From: Kiritimatiellia bacterium
GTDB taxonomy: Bacteria; Verrucomicrobiota; Kiritimatiellia; SLAD01
NCBI GenBank assembly: GCA_007127595.1
Contig: SKZA01000237.1
Coordinates: 1 to 6,082 of the forward strand
Length of the DNA: 6,082 nucleotides
Direction: 5' to 3'
Positions 1-5,418 of this stretch are shown piece by piece. Each line of letters starts with the position of its first letter. The first letter of the stretch is position 1. The position numbers were made by a program, and so were the translations under genes. A model generated the notes under the pieces. That model did not search any database and was not told the origin of the DNA. It saw only the letters and a list, made by a program, of their open reading frames with translations.

Positions 1-1
1 C

Positions 2-481
2 GGGCGCGTTGCAGCGATCCGGTCGGCGCTGGACGAGGCGGGTTTTGAGGACACAGGGATCCTGGCCTACTCGGCGAAATTCGCTTCCGCGTATTATGGC
101 CCGTTTCGCGAAGCGGTCGGTAGTCTGCAGGCGGCGGGCACGGCGCATCTGGATAAGCGCACGTATCAGCTTAATCCCGCCAACGGCCGGGAGGCGATTC
201 TGGACGCCTTGCTCGATGAGGAGGAAGGGGCGGACGTGTTGATGGTCAAGCCGGCGGGTCCGTATCTGGACGTCATCCGCGATCTGCGGGAACAGACGTT
301 GTTGCCCGTGGCGGCGTATCAGGTCTCCGGCGAATACGCCCAGATTCATGCGGCGGCGCGGTTGGGCTGGTTGGACATGGAAAAGACGCGCGACGAAGCG
401 CTGCTCGCGATCAAGCGAGCGGGAGCGGACATGATTCTGACGTATTTCGCCACGGACGTGGCGCGCACGCTTCAGAAGTAA
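2..481 (+). CDS. hemB: Porphobilinogen synthase (delta-aminolevulinic acid dehydratase), 3' part
   Basis: This is the C-terminal 159 residues of HemB; the start lies before the window. The enzyme condenses two 5-aminolevulinate molecules into porphobilinogen, an early cytoplasmic step of heme and tetrapyrrole synthesis. The visible part begins in the conserved GRVAAIR segment. It contains YSAKFASAYYGPFRE, whose lysine (visible residue 26) is one of the two active-site lysines, then YQLNPAN. The MVKPAGPYLD segment follows, whose lysine (visible residue 83) is the Schiff-base lysine of the family. The C-terminal VSGEYAQIHAAARLGW and the end near TYFA are also typical. The frame is open from base 2 to the TAA at 479-481 with no break. 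The metal-binding cysteine region lies upstream, so zinc versus magnesium dependence cannot be judged. The next gene follows after 15 bases, so the two may be co-transcribed. Family assignment is very secure. Confidence 0.97.
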   Translation, partial: GRVAAIRSALDEAGFEDTGILAYSAKFASAYYGPFREAVGSLQAAGTAHLDKRTYQLNPANGREAILDALLDEEEGADVLMVKPAGPYLDVIRDLREQTLLPVAAYQVSGEYAQIHAAARLGWLDMEKTRDEALLAIKRAGADMILTYFATDVARTLQK

Positions 482-496
482 ATGTAGCAATGAGTT

Positions 497-1213
497 ATGA
501 AAATCGTCGTATTACCCCTACTAGCCGATAACTATACCTATCTGCTGCATACGGAAACCGAAGCGGCGGTGGTCGACCCCGCCGATGCGGATGTGGTTCA
601 GCGCGAACTGGAAAGGCGCAGTCTGACGCTGACCCATATGCTAATTACGCATGCCCATCACGATCATGTTGGCGGTGTGCCGTCTCTGAAGCGGCATACC
701 GCCGCAGCGGTTGTCGGCGCGCCGGACGACCGGATTCCCGGCTTGGATCATCCCGTGCGGGAAGGGAGCGTGCTCGCATTCGGTGGCGCCTCTTTCACCG
801 CTTTGATGACGCCCGGCCATGGGGCGCACGACGTTTCGTATCTGTTGCAGACGCCGGACCGGCAGGACGCGCTGTTTTGCGGCGACACGCTTTTCGTGTC
901 GGGCTGCGGCCGGTTGTTGGAGAGCGACGCGGAAACAATGTGGGCTTCGCTGAAGAAACTGGCTGCGTTGCCTGATGATACGGAGCTGTACTGCGGTCAT
1001 GAATACACGGAAGAGAATCTGGAGTTTGCCGTTTCGGAATGTCCCGACGACCCCGTGTACCAGAAACGCTTGATCGCCGTGCGTGAACGCCTGCGTGAAG
1101 GGCTGCCATCTGTTCCCTCGAATATCGGCTTGGAAAAGAAGGCGAATCCGTTTCTGCGATGCGAATCACTTGTCGAATTTGCCGATCTGCGCAAACGCAA
1201 AGATCGGTTCTAG
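497..1213 (+). CDS. gloB: Hydroxyacylglutathione hydrolase-like (glyoxalase II) metallo-beta-lactamase-fold enzyme
   Basis: A 238-residue protein, slightly shorter than typical glyoxalase II, which hydrolyses S-D-lactoylglutathione to D-lactate and glutathione in methylglyoxal detoxification. The metal site is complete: H52, H54, D56 and H57 in THAHHDHVGG, H108 in TPGH, D130 in the CGDTLF segment, and H168 in CGHEYT. The GCGR segment after the aspartate and the C-terminal KANPFLR are hallmarks of the GloB C-terminal domain and separate it from generic beta-lactamase-fold hydrolases. One local oddity is the segment after H108, which reads GAHDVSY instead of the usual TxGHxxY. The second histidine there is not a metal ligand. 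The ATG at 497 gives the standard N-terminus (MKIVVLPLLADNY); its ribosome binding site is weak. True substrate is inferred: if the host lacks glutathione, another thiol ester is possible. Confidence 0.92.
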   Translation: MKIVVLPLLADNYTYLLHTETEAAVVDPADADVVQRELERRSLTLTHMLITHAHHDHVGGVPSLKRHTAAAVVGAPDDRIPGLDHPVREGSVLAFGGASFTALMTPGHGAHDVSYLLQTPDRQDALFCGDTLFVSGCGRLLESDAETMWASLKKLAALPDDTELYCGHEYTEENLEFAVSECPDDPVYQKRLIAVRERLREGLPSVPSNIGLEKKANPFLRCESLVEFADLRKRKDRF

Positions 1214-1288
1214 AACCTATCCCTAGACCTGAAGACGGCTCCGCGGAGCGTCGCCCAGAAGAATTTCAAAGGAATGGAGGGGCAGGTG

Positions 1289-1309
1289 GAGGGCGAGGCT
1301 CTCGCCTTC
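1289..1309 (+). repeat. Short GC-rich hairpin
   Basis: Arms 1289-1297 and 1301-1309 pair over 9 positions (8 Watson-Crick, one G-U) around a GCT loop. It is followed ten bases later by a second stem at 1319-1337. No U-tract follows, so an intrinsic terminator for gloB is unlikely. It may act as a folding unit of a repeat element or protect the 3' end of the gloB transcript. Confidence 0.5.
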
Positions 1310-1318
1310 GCGACGCTT

Positions 1319-1337
1319 CGGCGCGGCATGCCCGCCG
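1319..1337 (+). repeat. Second GC-rich hairpin with one bulged base
   Basis: Five pairs (1319-1323 with 1333-1337), a bulged C at 1324, then four complementary positions (1325-1328 with 1329-1332), centred on the perfect 8-base palindrome GGCATGCC. In RNA the innermost bases would form the loop. It is adjacent to the hairpin at 1289-1309 and has no following T-run. Confidence 0.45.
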
Positions 1338-1394
1338 AGCCGAGTTATGGGATAGGTTTAGACTTCTGGATTCCTTTCGCTCCGCATTCCCGCG

Positions 1395-1436
1395 TGCGAC
1401 ATAAAAATGTCACACGTGTGACAAATCCATGTCGCA
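1395..1436. promoter_or_regulatory. Tandem double operator: two 20-bp dyads 22 bp apart
   Basis: Site A (1395-1414) is TGCGACA, six bases, TGTCACA. Site B (1417-1436) is TGTGACA, six bases, TGTCGCA. Both fit TGYGACA-N6-TGTCRCA. Their centres are 22 bp apart, about two helical turns, so two dimers would sit on the same DNA face. The whole block is also symmetrical about 1415/1416: the inner 16 bases (1408-1423) are a perfect palindrome, the outer 8-base arms (1395-1402, 1429-1436) pair exactly, and three more pairs follow at 1391-1393 with 1438-1440. The arrangement resembles binding sites of dimeric regulators; the half-site resembles CRP/FNR-type TGTGA, but the N6 spacing is measured from a longer arm, so that family is not implied. 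The bound protein is unknown. It lies 63 bases upstream of the AI-2E gene that opens the downstream operon. Confidence 0.7.
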
Positions 1437-1460
1437 GGCGTGGAGGGGACAACTTTCCAT

Positions 1461-1489
1461 ATGACGGCGCCGATCCATTTTGCTAGGCT
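1461..1489 (+). promoter_or_regulatory. Candidate sigma-70-type promoter for the downstream operon
   Basis: ATGACG at 1461-1466 matches four of six bases of the -35 consensus. After exactly 17 bases comes TAGGCT at 1484-1489, a weak -10 box preceded by an extended TG (TGC at 1481-1483). Transcription would then begin near 1496, only about three bases before the ATG at 1499, giving a leaderless or nearly leaderless message. That would fit the lack of a clear ribosome binding site there. The match is modest and the start point is inferred. Confidence 0.35.
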
Positions 1490-1498
1490 TCCGCGATC

Positions 1499-2632
1499 AT
1501 GATGGATTTGAAATTGTCGGAGGCGCAGCAGCGCGCGATAGGCACAGCCCTGACGTTGTTGGCGGTCGGGTTCATTGTCGCCGTCTTCGGATTTCTCGCG
1601 TGGTGGATCGGCCGCTTCCTGGTCTACTTTTCCAACGTCTTCATGCCGCTCGCCGTCGCCGGGATCGTGGCGTTGGTCATGAAACCCTACTACGACTGGG
1701 TCCACGCACATACGGGCCGCAACGCGATCATTGCCGTGGCTCTGGTGTATTTGTCGTTGATCATCCCCATGCTGGGGTTTTCATGGTTCTTCGGCGCATT
1801 GATCGTCGAACAGGTGACGGGCCTATCGACGAATGCAACCGCTTTGGTGCGTGAGGGGTGGGCGCTATTGAAGGGGCATTGGCCGGATATCGTCGAGCAG
1901 GCGCGACTTTACGGCGTGGAGACGGAAATCCGGGAACTCCTCGAAGAACGGATGGACCTGATTTCAGGCGGGATCCTCGCGGCAATGCGCTACCTGTACG
2001 AAGCGGGTGCGGACCTTTTCCGAACCATTGCAGGCCTGTTCAGTTGGGTGATTTTCCCAATCTATCTCGGATTCTTTCTGGCGACGCCCCAACTGCGGCA
2101 GGCGCAGGTGGAGGGCATGCTCCCGTTCCTGAAGGAGGAGACACGCGCCGACGTCATCTATCTCGGGACGGAATTCGTCAACATGATCGTTTCCTTTTTC
2201 CGGGGTCAATTAATCATCGCGCTCTTGCAAGGCTTGCTCTATGCGATTGGATTCAGCATCATCGGACTTCAATATGGATTTGTGCTGGGCCTGCTGCTCG
2301 GGTTATTGAATATTGTGCCGTATCTGGGGAGCATTGTCGGGTTGGCCATTACGATCCCGCTCGGTTTTCTGCAGCCGGACGGAGGCTGGACACTGGCCCT
2401 CGCTGTGGTGATTGCCTTTACCGTGGTGCAGTTGATCGAAAGCTACCTGTTGACACCGCGGATCATGGGCAGCCGGACGGGCCTGCACCCGTTGGTAATC
2501 ATCATAGCGATATTTTTCTGGGGCACGGCGTTTGGGGGAATCTGGGGCATGATTCTGGCCATTCCATTGACGGCGTTCCTTGTGGTATGCTGGAGACTGC
2601 TGAAAGAGAAGTATATCCAGGAAGTGGTGTAA
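1499..2632 (+). CDS. AI-2E family transporter (PerM/YdiK/TqsA-like membrane protein)
   Basis: A 377-residue polytopic inner-membrane protein of the AI-2E transporter family (formerly UPF0118), whose usual length is 340-380 residues. Hydrophobic segments lie around residues 15-39, 43-62, 77-103, 175-196, 237-257, 259-291, 297-316 and 332-366, with a soluble, charged stretch at 104-165, as in the family. Signature segments are FRGQ (234-238 region), LNIVPYLGSIVG (270-281), and the C-terminal LTPRIMGSRTGLHPL followed by a glycine-rich helix pair. The family is named after the autoinducer-2 exporter TqsA, but other members are cation antiporters, so the substrate is unknown. The start could be the ATG at 1499 or the next codon at 1502; neither has a strong ribosome binding site. 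It is the first gene of a tight five-gene run. Confidence 0.92.
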   Translation: MMDLKLSEAQQRAIGTALTLLAVGFIVAVFGFLAWWIGRFLVYFSNVFMPLAVAGIVALVMKPYYDWVHAHTGRNAIIAVALVYLSLIIPMLGFSWFFGALIVEQVTGLSTNATALVREGWALLKGHWPDIVEQARLYGVETEIRELLEERMDLISGGILAAMRYLYEAGADLFRTIAGLFSWVIFPIYLGFFLATPQLRQAQVEGMLPFLKEETRADVIYLGTEFVNMIVSFFRGQLIIALLQGLLYAIGFSIIGLQYGFVLGLLLGLLNIVPYLGSIVGLAITIPLGFLQPDGGWTLALAVVIAFTVVQLIESYLLTPRIMGSRTGLHPLVIIIAIFFWGTAFGGIWGMILAIPLTAFLVVCWRLLKEKYIQEVV

Positions 2633-2649
2633 GCCAAGAGAGGGAACTG

Positions 2650-2829
2650 ATGAGTAGAAATCTATTGATCGCGCTTATTCTGATTGCGCTCACCGTGCTC
2701 GTGCTGCTGTTCAATAATACGGGGAACGTGTCGGTGAACTTGCTGGTCACGTCCGTCCGCGCCACGTCCGCCCTGGTCTTCCTCGGATTTACGGCGGTTG
2801 GCGTCATTATCGGTCTCATGTTGCGTTAA
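2650..2829 (+). CDS. Small LapA-domain (DUF1049-like) membrane protein
   Basis: A 59-residue protein that is easy to miss because of its length. Two hydrophobic segments (residues 4-21 and 40-57) flank a short polar stretch containing FNNTGNVSVNLL. This is the LapA/DUF1049 pattern: membrane helix, a phenylalanine-asparagine turn, a short beta-like stretch, then a second helix ending in a glycine motif (GVIIG). In Escherichia coli, LapA is an inner-membrane protein linked to control of lipopolysaccharide synthesis through LapB. Here there is no LapB-like TPR domain, so this is only the minimal membrane module. A good ribosome binding site, GAGAGGG at 2638-2644, precedes the ATG. The gene starts 17 bases after the AI-2E gene and ends five bases before the next. 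Its hydrophobic coding pattern and position make it a real gene; its exact function is not known. Confidence 0.8.
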   Translation: MSRNLLIALILIALTVLVLLFNNTGNVSVNLLVTSVRATSALVFLGFTAVGVIIGLMLR

Positions 2830-2834
2830 GGTTT

Positions 2835-4070
2835 ATGTCCGCGCCCATCATATCCTCCGCCGTACGAACCCTCTTGGAGCGAGGCGTCGTCATGCATGCG
2901 CCGGAAACGGTGTATGTGGACGATTCCATTATTCCCGAACGCATCGCACCGGGCGTGGTCCTTTATCCGGGTGTCCGCTTGACGGGTGACAAGACTTCCA
3001 TCGGCCCGAAGTCGGTGATTGGGAAGGAGGGGCCTGTCACATTGGATTCCTGTCAATTAGGGCACGGCGTGGCGTTGAAGGGCGGGTATGCGCGAGGTTG
3101 CGTCATGCTGGACGGCGCGGAAGTGGGGAGCGGGGCGCATATTCGGCCCGGCACCATCATCGAGGAACAGGCGGGCGGCGCGCATACCGTCGGATTTAAG
3201 CAAACGATTCTGCTTTCCTATGTGACGGCCGGGAGCCTGATCAATTTCTGCGATTGCCTGATGGCGGGCGGTACGAGCCGTAAGAATCACAGCGAGGTGG
3301 GCTCCTCGTATATTCACTTCAATTTCACGCCGCATGGCGACAAGGCCACCCCGTCGCTCATCGGCGATGTGCCGCGCGGCGTGTTGCTGGATCAGCCGCC
3401 AATCTTTCTTGGCGGGCAGGGCGGTCTGGTCGGCCCGACCCGTATTGCGTTTGGTGTCGTGATCGCCGCGGGTGTGATTCAACGCAAAGACGCGCTTGAA
3501 GCGGGGTGCTTATACGGCGGGGGCGGCGCGGCGCCGTCGCGCGCGCCGATACCGTATCCCTTGGGCCGATACGGCGCCGTGGATCGCCTGGTCCGCAACA
3601 ATCTCATTTATTACGGTAACATACAGGCCTTGCAGGTGTGGTACCGTCACGTCCGTATGCGGATGATGCGTCCGGACCCGTTTCGCGAGGCCTGTCGAAT
3701 GGGGGCGCTTCAACAACTGGACAGCGTGCTCAAGGAGCGCCTGAAGCGATTACAGGACCTCGCGGAGAAGATGCCCGCTTCCATCGAACAGTTAAAACGC
3801 GGTGCGGGTGGAACGGGATCGGATGCCCTCATCGCGCAGCAGGAACGGTTTGCGGCTCGGTGGCCCGCCATCCGTGAAGAATTGAAAAGGCCGGTACCGG
3901 AAGGCATCGGGGCGGACGCCTGTAAGCGATTCCTGGCGGAATGGCAAAACGTGCAGGCCGAATCTCACGTGGAAGCGGTACGCGCGTTGGGATCGGACGC
4001 CCGACAAGCGGCTACCGAATGGTTGCAGGCGATTGTGGATCGTGTAGCTGGAGTAAATGATCATGGCTAG
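2835..4070 (+). CDS. GlmU-like left-handed beta-helix protein lacking a uridylyltransferase domain
   Basis: A 411-residue cytoplasmic protein. Residues about 25-218 form hexapeptide-type turns of a left-handed beta-helix (for example IAPGVVLYPGVRLTG, EVGSGAHIRPGTIIEE). A highly conserved-looking block follows: SLINFCDCLMAGGTSRKNH (134-152), EVGSSYIHFNFTPHGDKATPSLIGD and IFLGGQGGLVGP. These resemble the GlmU acetyltransferase domain, including an NF(T)PHGDKAT stretch like the NYDG-NK-T segment of GlmU. H152 in RKNHSEVG may correspond to the catalytic histidine of GlmU, but this alignment is uncertain. The N-terminal GlmU pyrophosphorylase domain (GxGTRM motif) is absent. Residues about 245-411 are mostly helical and charged, with no family I recognise. 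Proteins of this kind are often labelled UDP-N-acetylglucosamine pyrophosphorylase, which the domain content does not support. Overlap with glmM points to amino-sugar work, perhaps acetylation of glucosamine-1-phosphate. The weak AAGG ribosome site overlaps the lapA-like stop codon, suggesting coupled translation. Confidence 0.85.
   Translation: MSAPIISSAVRTLLERGVVMHAPETVYVDDSIIPERIAPGVVLYPGVRLTGDKTSIGPKSVIGKEGPVTLDSCQLGHGVALKGGYARGCVMLDGAEVGSGAHIRPGTIIEEQAGGAHTVGFKQTILLSYVTAGSLINFCDCLMAGGTSRKNHSEVGSSYIHFNFTPHGDKATPSLIGDVPRGVLLDQPPIFLGGQGGLVGPTRIAFGVVIAAGVIQRKDALEAGCLYGGGGAAPSRAPIPYPLGRYGAVDRLVRNNLIYYGNIQALQVWYRHVRMRMMRPDPFREACRMGALQQLDSVLKERLKRLQDLAEKMPASIEQLKRGAGGTGSDALIAQQERFAARWPAIREELKRPVPEGIGADACKRFLAEWQNVQAESHVEAVRALGSDARQAATEWLQAIVDRVAGVNDHG
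4050..4053 (+). promoter_or_regulatory. Ribosome binding site deciding the glmM start
   Basis: GGAG inside the end of the preceding gene lies 9 bases before the ATG at 4063 but only 3 bases before the in-frame ATG at 4057. The spacing favours 4063, which also gives the usual short GlmM N-terminus ahead of FGTDGVRG. Confidence 0.55.
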
Positions 4071-5418
4071 AATGTTTGGTACGGACGGGGTGCGGGGGAT
4101 CGCCAATGTCGCGCCGATGACGGCCGAGATGGTCTTGGAAATCGGGCGCGCCACCGCGTATGTGTGCAAGGAGCATCAGAAGACCCAGCGTCATCGGATT
4201 GTGATCGGCAAGGACACACGGGTCAGCGGCTACATGCTGGAAAGTGCGTTGACCGCCGGCATATGTTCCATGGGCGTGGACGTGTATCTGCTCGGTCCGT
4301 TGCCGACGCCGGGGATTGCGTTCATCACGCAAAGCATGCGGGCCGATGCGGGCCTCGTCTTGTCGGCCTCGCACAATCCGTATCAGGACAACGGGATCAA
4401 GATCTTTTCGCGCACCGGCTATAAATTGCCCGACAACGAGGAAGACGAAATCGAGCAGTTGATCACCTCGGGCGCCATCAAGGACGTACGCCCGACGGCC
4501 AAGGAAATCGGCAAGGCGCAGCGGATTGATGACGCCATCGGGCGGTACATCGTTTTCTGTAAAAACACTTTTCCGGATCAGGTGACCTTGGAAGGGTTGA
4601 AGATCGTGCTCGATTGCGCGAACGGCGCCACCTACAAGGTGGCCCCCATCATCTTCACGGAACTGGGCGCGGAGGTCACCGCCATCCACAACAAGCCGGA
4701 CGGCGTGAATATCAATGACGACTGCGGATCGCAGCATACGGCGGATTTACGCCGGAAGGTGAAAGAAACCGGGGCGGACATCGGGCTGGCGTTCGACGGC
4801 GACGGTGATCGGTTGATCGCCGTGGATGAACGGGGCGAGGAATTGACCGGCGACCATATCATGGCCATTTGCGCAAAATGGTATAAAGACATGGGCATGC
4901 TGCAGAATAACCGTGTGATCGCAACGGTGATGAGCAACTTTGGCTTTCATGAAGCCATGAAGCACCACGACATTGAGGTGGGCGTTGCGTCGGTTGGCGA
5001 CCGGTATGTACTGGAGATGATGAAGGAACAGGGCGCCGTCATCGGCGGTGAAGCCTCCGGGCACCTGATCTTTGCGAACCACCATACAACAGGCGACGGC
5101 ATTATCGCCGCGCTGCAATTGCTCGCGGTCATGCGGTCCAGCGACAGTTCCTTGTCGGAGCTCGCGGGGATCATGCGCATGTTTCCGCAGAAGCTCATCA
5201 ATCTTGAGGTAAAGAGCAAGCCCCCGATTGAGGATATCCCCGAGTTGGTCGCGGCTATAGACAAGGCGGAAAAAGAGTTGGCCGGGGCGGGGCGCGTATT
5301 GATTCGCTATTCAGGGACGCAGTCGATGTGCCGCGTGATGGTGGAAGGTGCGGATGCGGCGATGACGGAACGGCTGGCGAACGGTTTGGCCGATACGGTG
5401 CGCACATGCATTGGTTAA
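4063..5418 (+). CDS. glmM: Phosphoglucosamine mutase
   Basis: A 451-residue enzyme (453 if the ATG at 4057 is used) of the alpha-D-phosphohexomutase family, full length for GlmM. It converts glucosamine-6-phosphate to glucosamine-1-phosphate for UDP-GlcNAc, the precursor of peptidoglycan and lipopolysaccharide. Visible motifs in order: FGTDGVRG at the N-terminus; GKDTRVSG (49-56); the catalytic loop SASHNP with phosphoserine S103; the magnesium loop DGDGDR (245-250); the sugar-binding loop GEASGH (329-334); and the phosphate-binding loop RYSGTQSMCR (415-424). The GEASGH loop and the FGTDGVRG start favour GlmM over phosphomannomutase. The phosphate loop differs from the common RPSGTEP form. 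Active enzyme is made when S103 is phosphorylated (family knowledge). It overlaps the preceding gene by 8 bases and the next by 13, indicating translational coupling in one operon. Confidence 0.96.
   Translation: MARMFGTDGVRGIANVAPMTAEMVLEIGRATAYVCKEHQKTQRHRIVIGKDTRVSGYMLESALTAGICSMGVDVYLLGPLPTPGIAFITQSMRADAGLVLSASHNPYQDNGIKIFSRTGYKLPDNEEDEIEQLITSGAIKDVRPTAKEIGKAQRIDDAIGRYIVFCKNTFPDQVTLEGLKIVLDCANGATYKVAPIIFTELGAEVTAIHNKPDGVNINDDCGSQHTADLRRKVKETGADIGLAFDGDGDRLIAVDERGEELTGDHIMAICAKWYKDMGMLQNNRVIATVMSNFGFHEAMKHHDIEVGVASVGDRYVLEMMKEQGAVIGGEASGHLIFANHHTTGDGIIAALQLLAVMRSSDSSLSELAGIMRMFPQKLINLEVKSKPPIEDIPELVAAIDKAEKELAGAGRVLIRYSGTQSMCRVMVEGADAAMTERLANGLADTVRTCIG

Larger units (their letters stand above)
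1206..1358. repeat. Hairpin-rich intergenic element bracketed by a 10-base inverted repeat
   Basis: Non-coding stretch starting at the gloB stop codon. AACCTATCCC at 1214-1223 has its exact reverse complement at 1349-1358. Between or beside these lie a perfect 12-base palindrome across the gloB stop (1206-1217), a second perfect 12-base palindrome (1238-1249), a 9-pair hairpin with one G-U pair and a 3-base loop (1289-1309), and a 9-pair stem with one bulged C at 1324 (1319-1337). No T-run follows any stem, so none is a good intrinsic terminator. The layout resembles a REP/MITE-type dispersed palindromic repeat, but copy number cannot be seen here. I see no convincing gene in it. Confidence 0.45.

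Noticed and set aside
1206..1217. Palindrome across the gloB stop codon as an intrinsic terminator
   Set aside because: The stem is only four pairs if a CTAG loop is allowed, and no T-run follows. I see no good rho-independent terminator after gloB.
1268..1377. Second inverted repeat AAAGGAAT (1268-1275) with ATTCCTTT (1370-1377)
   Set aside because: Eight bases at this distance can occur by chance, and the pair crosses the AACCTATCCC repeat instead of nesting with it.
1395..1436. The dyad block as a standard CRP site or as a terminator
   Set aside because: CRP sites are TGTGA-N6-TCACA, while here the TGTGA and TCRCA cores within each dyad are 10 bases apart. No T-run follows the palindrome, so termination is unlikely.
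1159..1486. Short + strand open frames across the gloB end and the intergenic space
   Set aside because: They lack ribosome binding sites, contain the hairpins and operator block, and have Arg-rich, low-complexity translations.
1441..1490. Sigma-54 promoter in front of the AI-2E gene
   Set aside because: No GG-N10-GC spacing with adjacent consensus bases could be found.
1858..2649. Long open + frame running through the AI-2E gene in another phase
   Set aside because: Its translation is rich in Arg, Pro and Gly with no domain pattern, while the overlapping frame encodes a clear membrane protein. Only its last part, from 2650, is the genuine LapA-domain gene.
4012..4737. 241-codon open frame on the minus strand, antisense to glmM
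   Set aside because: It is exactly opposite well-conserved GlmM motifs and its translation looks like a high-GC shadow with no recognisable domain.
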